From positions 1 to 13,090 of the forward strand of contig JBBILG010000053.1 in assembly GCA_037445085.1 (NCBI GenBank): DNA of 13,090 nt. The letters run 5' to 3'. The notes under the pieces are model-generated. The model saw nothing but the letters and a program-made list of their open reading frames with translations. It made no database searches and had not been told where the DNA came from. Position numbers and translations under genes: made by a program. Below, one piece after another: positions 1 through 7,735 of the stretch (within the stretch, counting starts at the first letter, position 1; each line of letters opens with the position of its first letter). Source of the DNA: JBBILG01 sp037445085. GTDB lineage: Bacteria > Pseudomonadota > Gammaproteobacteria > Burkholderiales > Methylophilaceae.

Positions 1-28
1 GGACCCAATCGTGCAGCATGCGGCTTGA
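1..28 (+). CDS. C-terminal tip of an IS630-type transposase (gene starts left of the window)
   Basis: Only eight codons and a TGA stop (26-28) are visible, reading DPIVQHAA. The identification rests on the near-identical inverted copy at the other end of the window. There the same peptide (DPIVKHAA) closes an open frame whose upstream part resembles the N-terminal helix-turn-helix region of IS630-family transposases. The single coding difference is base 14 (CAG here, AAG there; Gln versus Lys). Whether the gene is intact cannot be seen, because all the rest lies upstream of base 1. It is convergent with the MEKHLA gene that ends at 113. Confidence 0.55.
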
Positions 29-50
29 AAACTTCATCTTGTCGGATCAA
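1..50 (+). repeat. Left copy of inverted repeat: 3' end of an IS630-type element
   Basis: Bases 1-51 match the reverse complement of 12901-12951 at 49 of 51 positions, with mismatches at 14 and 42. The repeat holds the last codons of a transposase, a short 3' non-coding stretch and the element's terminal inverted repeat, which ends ...CGGATCAA. Homology stops at the TA at 51-52, apart from one further chance match at 53. IS630/Tc1-mariner elements insert at and duplicate TA, so 51-52 is the likely target dinucleotide. The element extends leftwards out of the window, so its full length and other end are unknown. Confidence 0.75.
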
Positions 51-52
51 TA

Positions 53-112
53 GGATTGGGCGCGGATGGTTGTCGTGTGCCGCCGCGGAGCAAGGCGGGA
101 TGGCGCCGGAAT
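53..112. other. Short intergenic gap between IS end and MEKHLA gene
   Basis: Sixty bases separate the presumed IS end and TA (51-52) from the stop codon of the minus-strand MEKHLA gene. I see no ORF and no convincing terminator. A 6-bp stem (105-110 with 116-121, loop 111-115) straddles the MEKHLA stop codon, but no T-run follows it on either strand. Confidence 0.5.
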
Positions 113-598
113 TCATCCGGCCGCAGCGGATTTGTCCTGCGGTTGCAGGTAACGCCAGCGCGGAATGCGGGCAGCCTGCCCGTGGGGCGCGCCATGCTCG
201 TCCAGGAGGTTCCACACGGTGGCCTGTTCGATGCGGAAGCGCCGTCCGCTGGCGGAAATGCGCACGCCGCTGTAGTCGTCGAAGGATCCGTGCTCCGCGA
301 CGTGCGTCAGCAGGCGGGCGCGTTCGTCGCGCTGCATGGGTTCGGCGGAGAGGCGCGAGGGCAGCGCGGTGAAGACACCCCAGTCCATCTCGAAGAGCTG
401 CAAGGCCAGTGCGTTGCCGTAGTTGAACAGGGGGTCGGGGCCGGTGCCGTGTGACAGCACGGCGAAACCGGCGGCCCACAGGGCTTCCACCGCCTCCGCG
501 TCGCCCAGCTCCGGCGCGAGCAGGTGCCGTCCGCTCCAGGGGTGGTAGCTGGCGCGCAGCAGGCGTACGTGGCGCGCGAGCCACGCGGGGCGCGTCAC
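113..598 (-). CDS. MEKHLA-domain protein, 161 aa
   Basis: This is a small single-domain protein matching the bacterial MEKHLA family, a domain also found at the C-terminus of plant HD-ZIP III regulators and related to PAS folds. Its molecular role in bacteria is not established. Diagnostic stretches are SHGTGPDPLFNYGN (49-62), LQLFEMDW (67-73 region), ALPSRLSAEP (78-87), DDYSGVRISASGRRFRIEQ (107-125) and WNLLDEHGAPHGQAA (129-143). The domain fills nearly the whole chain, and I see no signal peptide or membrane segment. I chose the GTG at 598 because it overlaps the pgi stop as GTGA, the homology begins soon after it, and the open frame upstream lies inside pgi. The overlap implies translational coupling to pgi in a glgB-pgi-MEKHLA operon. 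A PAS-like sensing or regulatory role is inference. Confidence 0.88.
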   Translation of the reverse strand: MTRPAWLARHVRLLRASYHPWSGRHLLAPELGDAEAVEALWAAGFAVLSHGTGPDPLFNYGNALALQLFEMDWGVFTALPSRLSAEPMQRDERARLLTHVAEHGSFDDYSGVRISASGRRFRIEQATVWNLLDEHGAPHGQAARIPRWRYLQPQDKSAAAG

Positions 599-2241
599 GT
601 TTCCCGGATCTGCTTGTAGTGGTTGACGAGGCCGTTGGTGGAGCTGTCGTGGTGGTCGATCGGCTGTGCATCGGTGAGATCGGGCAAGATGGACTGCGCC
701 AGCTGCTTGCCGAGTTCCACGCCCCACTGGTCGAAGGAATTGATGTTCCAGATGATGCCCTGGACGAAAATCTTGTGCTCGTAGAGCGCGATCAGCGAAC
801 CCAGGGTTCGCGGGTCCAGCTTGTCGAACAGGATGGAGTTGGTCGGCCGGTTGCCGCGGAAGATCTTGTGCGGCAGCAGGCGCTCCAGCTCCTCGCCCCG
901 CATGCCGACGGCTTCCAGCTCGGCACGCGCCTCGGCCTCGCTCTTGCCCTGCATCAGCGCCTTGGTCTGGGCGAGGAAGTTGGCGAACAGGATTTCGTGG
1001 TGATTGCCCAGGGGGTAGTGCGATTTCACCGGCATGAGGAAATCGCAGGGGATCATCTTGGTGCCCTGATGGATCAACTGGAAGAAGGCGTGCTGGCCGT
1101 TGGTGCCGGGTTCGCCCCAGATGATGGGGCCGGTGGAGTAATCGGTGCGCCGGCCTTCGCGGTCGACGAACTTGCCGTTGCTTTCCATGTCGCCCTGCTG
1201 GAAATAGGCGGAGAAGCGCGACAGCGTCTGGTCGTAGGGCAGGATGGCGTGCGTCTGCGCGCCGAAGAAATTGTTGTACCAGATGCCCAGCAGCGCCAGG
1301 ATGACCGGCATGTTTTGCTCCAGCGGCGCATGGAGGAAGTGCTGATCCATCTCGAAGGCGCCCTGTAGCAGCGTCTCGAAGTTGTCCATGCCCAGATAGA
1401 GGGCGATGGTGAGGCCGATGGCTGACCACAGCGAGTAGCGGCCGCCCACCCAGTCCCAGAATTCGAACATGTTGGCGGTGTCGATGCCGAATCTGGCGAC
1501 TTCCTGCGCATGGGTGGACAGCGCGACGAAGTGCCTAGCGACGTGCGCCTCGTCCCGGGCGGCCTCAAGAAACCAGGCGCGTGCCGAGCGTGCGTTGGTG
1601 AGGGTTTCCTGGGTGGTGAAGGTCTTCGAGGCCACCACGAACAAGGTGGTTTCCGGGTTGCAGGTGGCGAGCGTCATCGCCAGATGCGCGCCATCCACGT
1701 TGGAGACGAAGTGCGCGTGCAGGTCTTTGCGCGCGTAGGGTCTGAGCGCCGTGCACACCATGAAGGGGCCGAGGTCGGAGCCGCCGATGCCGATGTTGAC
1801 GATGTCGGTGATGCGCTTGCCGGTGTAGCCGCGCCACTCGCCGTTGCGCACCTGTTCGCTGAACTTGCGCATCTGCCCGAGCACGCGGTTGACGTCGGGC
1901 ATGACGTCGCGGCCGTCCACCCGCACCGGCGTGTTGGCGCGGTTGCGCAGGGCGGTGTGCAGCACGGCGCGGTTTTCGGTGAAGTTGATCTTCTCGCCGC
2001 TGAACATGCGGCTGCGCCAGCCTTCCACGTCGCGCTCGCGCGCGAGCTGCAGCAGCAGTTCCAGGGTCTGTTCGGTGATGCGGTTCTTGGAGTAGTCCAG
2101 CAGGATGTCCTTGAAGCGCAAGGAAAATTTCTCGAAGCGCCGCGGATCCGAGGCGAACAGCTCGCGCATGTGCAGTTGCGCGACGTCGCGCTGGTGCTTC
2201 AGCAGGTTTTGCCAGATGGCGGAATCGGTCAGTCGTGACAT
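595..2241 (-). CDS. pgi: Glucose-6-phosphate isomerase
   Basis: This cytosolic enzyme interconverts glucose-6-phosphate and fructose-6-phosphate, linking glycogen and glucose metabolism to glycolysis and gluconeogenesis. It has 548 residues, essentially the E. coli length (549). Both PGI signatures are present: DWVGGRYSLWSAIG (263-276) and the second around SFDQWGVELGK (502-512). Catalytic residues are in place by alignment with animal PGI: E353 in QGDMESNGK, H384 in NGQHAF and K512. The phosphate-binding region IGIGGSDLGP (150-159) is also intact. The ATG at 2241 gives the family N-terminus MSRLTDSAIW; the open frame continues 30 codons upstream, but that stretch falls in glgB and lacks homology. 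It lies 11 bp after the glgB stop with only a weak Shine-Dalgarno, consistent with co-transcription. Its stop overlaps the next gene's start. Confidence 0.97.
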   Translation of the reverse strand: MSRLTDSAIWQNLLKHQRDVAQLHMRELFASDPRRFEKFSLRFKDILLDYSKNRITEQTLELLLQLARERDVEGWRSRMFSGEKINFTENRAVLHTALRNRANTPVRVDGRDVMPDVNRVLGQMRKFSEQVRNGEWRGYTGKRITDIVNIGIGGSDLGPFMVCTALRPYARKDLHAHFVSNVDGAHLAMTLATCNPETTLFVVASKTFTTQETLTNARSARAWFLEAARDEAHVARHFVALSTHAQEVARFGIDTANMFEFWDWVGGRYSLWSAIGLTIALYLGMDNFETLLQGAFEMDQHFLHAPLEQNMPVILALLGIWYNNFFGAQTHAILPYDQTLSRFSAYFQQGDMESNGKFVDREGRRTDYSTGPIIWGEPGTNGQHAFFQLIHQGTKMIPCDFLMPVKSHYPLGNHHEILFANFLAQTKALMQGKSEAEARAELEAVGMRGEELERLLPHKIFRGNRPTNSILFDKLDPRTLGSLIALYEHKIFVQGIIWNINSFDQWGVELGKQLAQSILPDLTDAQPIDHHDSSTNGLVNHYKQIRET

Positions 2242-2252
2242 GGGGCAGACTC

Positions 2253-4436
2253 TTAGACGGTTTCGCGCTGGAGGATCACGGCCGCCAGCGGCGGCAGGGT
2301 GGCGACGACGGAATGCCGGTAGCCCATCCACGGCTGGTCTTCAGCCACCAGGCCGCAACCGTTGCCCTGATTGCTGCCGCCATAGCACTCGGCATCGCTG
2401 TTGAGCAGTTCGACATAACGGCCGGCATCCGGCACGCCCAGTCGGTAGCCGTGACGCGGCACCGGCGTGAAGTTGAGCAGCACCACCACGCAGGAGCCGT
2501 CGCGGGCGCGGCGCAGGTAGCTGATGACGGACTGGTCGGCGTCATGGCAGTCTATCCAGGAGAAGCCCTCGTAGCTGAAATCCATCTCGTGCAGGGCGGG
2601 TGTGGCCTGGTACAGCCTGCCGAGGTCGGCCATCAGACGCTGCACGCCGCGATGCCAGTGGATGTCGAGCAGATGCCATTCCACGCTGCCGTTGACGTTC
2701 CACTCGTGACCCTGGCCGATCTCGTTGCCCATGAAATTGAGCTTCTTGCCCGGATAGCTCATCTGGTAGGCGAGCAGCAGACGCAGGTTGGCGAACTTCT
2801 GCCAGGCATCGCCCGGCATCTTGTCCAGCAGCGAGTGCTTGCCGTGCGCCACCTCGTCGTGCGAGAACGGCAGCAGGAAGTTTTCGGTATAGGCGTAGAG
2901 CTGGCCGAAGGTGAGCTGGTTGTGGCGGTAGCGGCGGTGCACCGGGTCCTGGCGGAAATAGGCCAGGGTGTCGTTCATCCAGCCCATGTTCCACTTCATG
3001 GAGAAACCCAGCCCACCCAGATAGACCGGTCGCGAGATCATCGGCCAGGCGGTGGATTCCTCGGCAATGGTGAGCGCGCCGGGGAATTCCTCGTGCACCA
3101 TCACGTTCAGTTCCTTCATGAAGTCGATGGCTTCCAGGTTCTCGCGTCCGCCATAGCGGTTGGGCAGCCATTCGCCCTCCTTGCGCGAGTAGTCGAGGTA
3201 GAGCATGGAGGCGACGGCGTCCACGCGCAGCCCGTCGATATGGAATTCCTCCAGCCAGTAGTGGGCGTTGGCCAGCAGGAAGTTGCGCACTTCGTTGCGG
3301 CCGTAGTTGAAGATCAGCGTGCCCCAGTCCTGGTGCTCGCCCAGGCGCGGATCCTCGTGCTCGTAGAGGGCTGTGCCGTCGAAGCGCGCCAGCGCCCAGC
3401 TATCTTTCGGAAAATGGGCCGGCACCCAGTCCACGATGACGCCGATGCCGGCCTGGTGGCAGGCATCGACGAAATGGCGGAAATCGTCGGGTGTGCCGTA
3501 GCGGCTGGTGACGCCGTAGTAGCCGGTGGTCTGGTAGCCCCAGGATTCGTCCAGCGGATGCTCGCTGATGGGCATGAGCTCGACGTGGGTGTAGCCCATT
3601 TCCCTGAGGTAGGGCACCAGTTGCCCGGCGATGTCGCGGTAGTTGAGGAAGCGGTTGCCGGCGGCGCGGCGCCAGGAGCCCAGATGGACTTCGTACACGT
3701 TCATCGGCTGGTGCAGCCAGTCGGCGCTGCGGCGCCGCTCCATCCAGGCGGCGTCGTTCCAGACATGGGCCGGGGGAGGGGTGACGCGCGCCGCGGTGCC
3801 GGGGCGCTTTTCGAAGCTGAAGCCGTAGGGATCGGTCTTGACCAGGGCGTGGCCGCTGTGGCGGTTGCGCAGCTCGAACTTGTACAGGCTGCCAGCCGGC
3901 AGCCCCGGCAGGAAGATTTCCCACACGCCGCTCGCGCCGAGCGAGCGCATCGGGTTCACGCGGCCGTCCCAGCGGTTGAAGTCGCCGATCACGCTGACAC
4001 GCTCGGCGTTGGGCGCCCAGACCGCGAGGTGCACGCCGTCCACGCCCTCGCAACTGCAAGGATGCGCCCCCAGCAAGCGGTAGGCGCGGCGCAGCCGGCC
4101 CTCGCCGAACAGGTGGAGGTCGTGATCGGTGCCGATGCGGGGAAAGCAGTAGGGGTCGTGCCGCTCGAAGGTGCGGCCGTCCTGCTCGATGCGCAGCAGG
4201 CAGGGGCGGGGCGGGGCGGTCTCGCCCCGCCACAGGTAGAGGCCGTCGGCGTGCGTGCGCGTCAGCTCTTCCCAGCCGGCCGCCGTCCGTACCCACACGC
4301 GGCCTGCATGGGGCAGGAAGCAGCGCAGCACCGGGCCGTCGCCATCGCTGTGCAGGCCCAGCCACGCGAACGGGTCGTGGTGGCGCGCGCCGAGGATGAG
4401 CGCGAGCTGCGGGTCATGCTTGTGCCGGGTCGCCAT
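2253..4436 (-). CDS. glgB: 1,4-alpha-glucan branching enzyme (GH13)
   Basis: GlgB cuts alpha-1,4 glucan chains and re-attaches them through alpha-1,6 bonds, creating glycogen branch points. The protein is full length (727 aa; E. coli 728). It has an N1 module (about 15-105), a CBM48 module (about 120-215, including VWAPNAERVSVIGDFNRW), the GH13 barrel and a C-terminal beta domain. Conserved GH13 regions are DWVPAHF (336-342), DGLRVDAVASM (401-411, nucleophile D406), TIAEEST (acid/base E459) and FSHDEV (transition-state D527). The ATG at 4436 is preceded by AAGG about 10 bases upstream and gives the usual N-terminus. It is the first gene of the leftward operon, divergent from glgC across 151 bp, so synthesis of the precursor and branching are probably regulated from the same intergenic region. 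Confidence 0.97.
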   Translation of the reverse strand: MATRHKHDPQLALILGARHHDPFAWLGLHSDGDGPVLRCFLPHAGRVWVRTAAGWEELTRTHADGLYLWRGETAPPRPCLLRIEQDGRTFERHDPYCFPRIGTDHDLHLFGEGRLRRAYRLLGAHPCSCEGVDGVHLAVWAPNAERVSVIGDFNRWDGRVNPMRSLGASGVWEIFLPGLPAGSLYKFELRNRHSGHALVKTDPYGFSFEKRPGTAARVTPPPAHVWNDAAWMERRRSADWLHQPMNVYEVHLGSWRRAAGNRFLNYRDIAGQLVPYLREMGYTHVELMPISEHPLDESWGYQTTGYYGVTSRYGTPDDFRHFVDACHQAGIGVIVDWVPAHFPKDSWALARFDGTALYEHEDPRLGEHQDWGTLIFNYGRNEVRNFLLANAHYWLEEFHIDGLRVDAVASMLYLDYSRKEGEWLPNRYGGRENLEAIDFMKELNVMVHEEFPGALTIAEESTAWPMISRPVYLGGLGFSMKWNMGWMNDTLAYFRQDPVHRRYRHNQLTFGQLYAYTENFLLPFSHDEVAHGKHSLLDKMPGDAWQKFANLRLLLAYQMSYPGKKLNFMGNEIGQGHEWNVNGSVEWHLLDIHWHRGVQRLMADLGRLYQATPALHEMDFSYEGFSWIDCHDADQSVISYLRRARDGSCVVVLLNFTPVPRHGYRLGVPDAGRYVELLNSDAECYGGSNQGNGCGLVAEDQPWMGYRHSVVATLPPLAAVILQRETV

Positions 4437-4587
4437 GAGAATCGTGCCTTCGTTTTATTCGTTTTAAGAGTTCTGGATTAGCGCTTGGGTACGGGTCTAT
4501 AATGCCCATGACGCGCGTGTTTCTGGCTTTTTCGCACCGCCATTCTGCGGAGCGGGAAGGCTAAACTATAAATCAGGAGAGGCAAAA
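4437..4587. promoter_or_regulatory. Divergent glgB / glgC regulatory region with candidate glgC promoter and leader
   Basis: This 151-bp gap is noticeably AT-richer than the genes around it. On the plus strand a perfect TATAAT lies at 4498-4503, with a weak -35-like TGGATT 18 bp upstream (4474-4479). Transcription starting near 4510 would give a glgC leader of about 78 nt. The leader contains a small imperfect stem (CCGC, loop, GCGG, about 4537-4550) and three GGA triplets (4549-4551, 4555-4557, 4576-4578), the last inside the Shine-Dalgarno AGGAGAGG (4575-4582). No equally good promoter for glgB is seen on the minus strand. The -10 is a direct observation; promoter activity and leader function are inference. 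Confidence 0.5.
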
Positions 4588-5871
4588 ATGCAGCAGGATT
4601 TCACATCATCCCGTTTTATCAGCGCGCTCACCAAGAACACTGTCGCGCTCATCCTGGCGGGCGGCAAAGGCTCCCGGCTGAAAGACCTCACCACCTGGCG
4701 CGCCAAGCCCGCCGTGCCGTTCGGCGGCAAGTTCCGCATCATCGATTTTCCCCTCTCCAACTGCATCAATTCCGGCATCCGCCGCATCGGCGTGGTCACC
4801 CAGTACAAGTCGCACAGCCTGATCCAGCACATCCAGCGCGGCTGGGGTTTCCTGCGCGGCGAATTCAACGAGTTCGTGGAACTGCTGCCGGCGCAGCAGC
4901 GGGTGGAGGAGGAGTGGTACAAGGGCACCGCCGACGCGGTGTTCCAGAACCTCGACATCCTGCGCAACGTGGGCGCGGAATACATCCTCATCCTCGCCGG
5001 CGACCACATCTACAAGATGGACTACGGCCAGATGCTGGCCTCGCACGTGCGCAGCAACGCCGACATGACGGTGGCCTGCCTCAACGTACCGATCAGGGAA
5101 GCGCGCGCCTTCGGCGTAATGGGAGTGGACGAGCACGACCGGGTGGTGCAGTTCAAGGAAAAGCCCGCCGAACCGGACCACATCCCCGACGATCCCGCCC
5201 AGGCGCTCGCCAGCATGGGCATCTACGTGTTCAATGCCGCCTTCCTCTACGAGCAGCTGATTCGCGATGCCGACGATCCGACCTCCAACCACGACTTCGG
5301 CCAGAACATCATCCCCTATATCATCAGCAGGTATCGGGTGTTTGCCCACCGCTTCGCCGACAGTTGCGTCAGCAGCGGCAGCAACGACAGGCATTACTGG
5401 CGCGACGTCGGTACGGTGGATGCCTACTGGGAAGCCAACATGGAGCTGACCAAGGTCACCCCGGAGCTCAACCTGTACGATGCCAGTTGGCCGATCTGGA
5501 CCTATCAGGTACAGCTGCCGCCGGCCAAGTTCGTGTTCGACAACGACGACCGCCGCGGCCAGGCCATCGACTCGCTGGTTTCCGGCGGCTGCATCATCAG
5601 CGGCTCCACGGTGCGGCGCTCGGTGCTGTTCTCCGGCGTGCACGTGCATAGCTGGGTGACGGTGGAGGGTTCCATCATCCTGCCCAACGTTTCCATCGGC
5701 CGCCACTGCGTGCTGAAGAAGGTGGTCGTGGATAAGGGCACCGTCATCCCCGAGGGCACCCGCATCGGCGTCGATCCCGAGGAGGACCGCAAGCGCTTCC
5801 ACGTCTCCGAGAACGGAGTCACCCTGGTGACCCCGGATATGCTGGGCCAGCGCCTGCACAGTTCCCGATAA
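4588..5871 (+). CDS. glgC: Glucose-1-phosphate adenylyltransferase (ADP-glucose pyrophosphorylase)
   Basis: GlgC makes ADP-glucose and pyrophosphate from ATP and glucose-1-phosphate, the committed and allosterically controlled step of bacterial glycogen synthesis. It has 427 residues (E. coli 431). The N-terminal nucleotidyltransferase half carries LILAGGKGSRLKDLT (21-35), FGGKFRIIDFPLSNC (45-59), AGDHIYKMDY (137-146, catalytic Asp139) and the glucose-1-P-binding EKPA lysine (K192). The C-terminal left-handed beta-helix is represented by SLVSGGCIISGSTVRRS (329-345) and VIPEG (386-390). The ATG at 4588 has a strong AGGAGAGG five bases upstream. One notable difference is that the E. coli fructose-bisphosphate-site Lys39 (TNKRAKPA) is Trp37 here (TTWRAKPA), so the activator may differ. 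It heads the rightward gene set. Confidence 0.97.
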   Translation: MQQDFTSSRFISALTKNTVALILAGGKGSRLKDLTTWRAKPAVPFGGKFRIIDFPLSNCINSGIRRIGVVTQYKSHSLIQHIQRGWGFLRGEFNEFVELLPAQQRVEEEWYKGTADAVFQNLDILRNVGAEYILILAGDHIYKMDYGQMLASHVRSNADMTVACLNVPIREARAFGVMGVDEHDRVVQFKEKPAEPDHIPDDPAQALASMGIYVFNAAFLYEQLIRDADDPTSNHDFGQNIIPYIISRYRVFAHRFADSCVSSGSNDRHYWRDVGTVDAYWEANMELTKVTPELNLYDASWPIWTYQVQLPPAKFVFDNDDRRGQAIDSLVSGGCIISGSTVRRSVLFSGVHVHSWVTVEGSIILPNVSIGRHCVLKKVVVDKGTVIPEGTRIGVDPEEDRKRFHVSENGVTLVTPDMLGQRLHSSR

Positions 5872-5896
5872 GGATTCCCCCAGACTTGACTCCACG

Positions 5897-5921
5897 TTCC
5901 CGGCACCACGCCTGCCGGGGA
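5897..5921 (+). promoter_or_regulatory. GC-rich hairpin between glgC and the first GH57 gene
   Basis: CCCGGCA (5899-5905) pairs perfectly with TGCCGGG (5913-5919) around a 7-base loop, and a G-T wobble plus a T-A pair extend the stem to nine. No T-run follows, so it is not a standard intrinsic terminator. It lies 17 bases before the ATG of the next gene, and its 3' arm contains the only GGGGAG-like purine run upstream of that start. It could stabilise or process the glgC mRNA or damp translation of the GH57 gene; both are inference. Confidence 0.45.
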
Positions 5922-5937
5922 GTTCGAAGCCGCTCTC

Positions 5938-7707
5938 ATGAACCAGCCACGCAAGCTCTATCTCAATCTCTACTGGCACATGCATCAGCCCGACTACCGG
6001 GACAGCCTCAGCGGCGAATACGTGCTGCCGTGGACCTATCTGCACGCCATCAAGGATTACACCGACATGGCGTACCACCTGGAACGCCACCCCTACGCCA
6101 AGGCCACGTTCAATTTCGTGCCGGTGCTGCTCGACCAGCTGGAGGACTACGCCGGGCAGTTCGCCGAGGGCCGCATGCGCGATCCGTTGCTCGCCCTGCT
6201 GCTGCTCGCCGACGACTGGCCGCTGGATGCAGGGCAGCGCCGCCTCATCATCGACAGTTGCTTCAAGAGCAACCACCTCAAGCTGATCGCCCCGTTCCCG
6301 CCCTACAAGCGCCTGTTCGACATCTACCAGACGCTGGGCGAACAGGCCGATGAGGCGCTGGGCCTGCTGTCGGACCGCTACATGCTGGACCTGCTGACCT
6401 GGTATCACCTGGCGTGGACCGGCGAGAGTCTGCGGCGGGAGCATGCCATCATCCTGCGCCTGATGGACAAGGGCGGCAATTTCACCGCGGCCGATCGCCT
6501 GGCCCTGTTCGATCTCATCGGCGAGGCCATCCGCGGCATCATTCCGCGCTACCGCGCGCTGGCCGAACAGGGCCGCATCGAGCTTTCCACCACCCCGCAT
6601 TTCCATCCCATCCTGCCGCTGCTGCTCGATTTCGGCTGCGCCCGCGACAGCATGCCGGACGTGACGCTGCCCGACAGCGACCGGTATCCGGGCGGCCACG
6701 AGCGCGCGCGGGCCCACGTGCAGTCGGCGCTGGACAGCCACTGCCGCCGTTTCGGCCACACGCCGTGCGGCATGTGGCCGGCCGAAGGTGGCGTCTCGCT
6801 GGATGCACTGATGCTGATGGCCGAGCACGGCGTGCGCTGGGCGGCCACCGGCGAGGGCGTGCTGGCCAACAGCCTGCGCCATGTGTACGCGCACGACCAC
6901 CTGCCGGATCGCCGCCAGTATCTGTACAAGCCCTACCGCGTCACCGACGGCAAGCGCACCATCACCTGCTTTTTCCGCGACGACCTGCTATCGGACAAAA
7001 TCGGCTTCGAATATTCCCGCTGGCACAGCAACGAGGCCGTCACCGATTTCATCCGCGAGCTGGAGAACATCCTCAACCATGCCGGCCCCGGGCAGACACC
7101 GGTGGTCAGCGTGATCCTGGATGGCGAGAATGCCTGGGAATACTACCCCTACAATGGCTATTACTTCCTCGACGAACTGCACGACCGTCTCGCCAGCCAT
7201 CCTTGCATCCAGCTCACCACCTGCAGCGAGATCGAGCGCATGTGTGCCGGGCCGACCGGCGCCAAGGCTTCGCGGAAGCACGAAAGCGCTCACGGCGCGC
7301 CCGTCGTGCCGGGACATCTGACCGGCATCTGTGCCGGGAGCTGGGTGTACGGCAATTTCAGCACCTGGATCGGCTCCCCCGACACGAACCGCGGCTGGGA
7401 TCTGTTGTGCGAGGCCAAACGGCACTTCGATGCCGTCATGGCGGGCGGCCGGCTGCGCGCGGAGGAGCGGCTCCGGGCGGAGCGCCAGCTGGCGGAGTGC
7501 GAGGGCTCCGACTGGTTCTGGTGGTTCGGCGATTACAATTCGGCGCTCAGCGTGGCCAGCTTCGACCGGCTCTACCGGCGCAACCTGGCCAACCTCTACC
7601 GCATGCTCAGGCTGCCGGTTCCGGCGGAGCTCGGCCATGCCATCAGCATCGGCCAGGGCGACCCGGAGACGGGCGGCACCATGCGGCGCGGCAGCACCAC
7701 CTCATGA
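5938..7707 (+). CDS. GH57 family glycoside hydrolase, alpha-amylase-like (589 aa)
   Basis: This is a GH57 catalytic protein of the uncharacterised alpha-amylase/alpha-mannosidase-like group, predicted to act on alpha-1,4-glucan such as glycogen or malto-oligosaccharides in the cytosol; no signal peptide is seen. Motifs in family order are HMHQPDY (14-20), GRIELSTTPHFHPILP (212-227), GMWPAEGGVS (278-287, likely nucleophile E283), ILDGENAWEYYP (393-404, likely acid/base D395) and GSWVYGNFSTWIG (467-479). SDWFWWFGDYNS (524-535) follows. It is not the DUF1957-type GH57 branching enzyme. The ATG at 5938 places the first motif at the usual N-terminal distance, but only a weak GAAG Shine-Dalgarno is present. 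It is separated from glgC by 66 bp and followed by a second GH57 gene after 28 bp. The exact activity cannot be told from sequence alone. Confidence 0.88.
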   Translation: MNQPRKLYLNLYWHMHQPDYRDSLSGEYVLPWTYLHAIKDYTDMAYHLERHPYAKATFNFVPVLLDQLEDYAGQFAEGRMRDPLLALLLLADDWPLDAGQRRLIIDSCFKSNHLKLIAPFPPYKRLFDIYQTLGEQADEALGLLSDRYMLDLLTWYHLAWTGESLRREHAIILRLMDKGGNFTAADRLALFDLIGEAIRGIIPRYRALAEQGRIELSTTPHFHPILPLLLDFGCARDSMPDVTLPDSDRYPGGHERARAHVQSALDSHCRRFGHTPCGMWPAEGGVSLDALMLMAEHGVRWAATGEGVLANSLRHVYAHDHLPDRRQYLYKPYRVTDGKRTITCFFRDDLLSDKIGFEYSRWHSNEAVTDFIRELENILNHAGPGQTPVVSVILDGENAWEYYPYNGYYFLDELHDRLASHPCIQLTTCSEIERMCAGPTGAKASRKHESAHGAPVVPGHLTGICAGSWVYGNFSTWIGSPDTNRGWDLLCEAKRHFDAVMAGGRLRAEERLRAERQLAECEGSDWFWWFGDYNSALSVASFDRLYRRNLANLYRMLRLPVPAELGHAISIGQGDPETGGTMRRGSTTS

Positions 7708-7735
7708 CGGATTCGGGAGCGGGAGAGAATACCCG

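Noticed and set aside
105..121. Hairpin GCCGGA / TCCGGC as terminator of the glgB operon
   Set aside because: The stem is only 6 bp, contains the MEKHLA stop codon in its loop, and has no T-run on the minus strand.
25..454. Two plus-strand frames (25-372 and 56-454) at the left end
   Set aside because: Both run antisense to the MEKHLA gene, lack family resemblance and are Arg/Ala- or Val/Gly-rich shadows.
113..1429. Full 438-codon minus-strand frame as one protein
   Set aside because: Only the last 161 codons (from 598) show MEKHLA homology. The upstream 277 codons overlap pgi in another frame and have the low-complexity look of a shadow.
2235..4481. 748-codon plus-strand open frame opposite glgB
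   Set aside because: It mirrors a certain glgB gene on the other strand. Long antisense frames are expected at this GC content, and its sequence (repetitive, rich in Val, Ala, His and Gly) matches no family.
4565..4570. Minus-strand TATAGT as -10 element for glgB
   Set aside because: No -35-like hexamer lies at a 16-18 bp distance, and it would place the start beside the glgC ribosome site, so it was not called.
4606..6900. 764-codon minus-strand open frame opposite glgC and the first GH57 gene
   Set aside because: It spans two well-supported genes and their intergenic gap on the opposite strand with no recognisable domain, so it is a codon-bias shadow.
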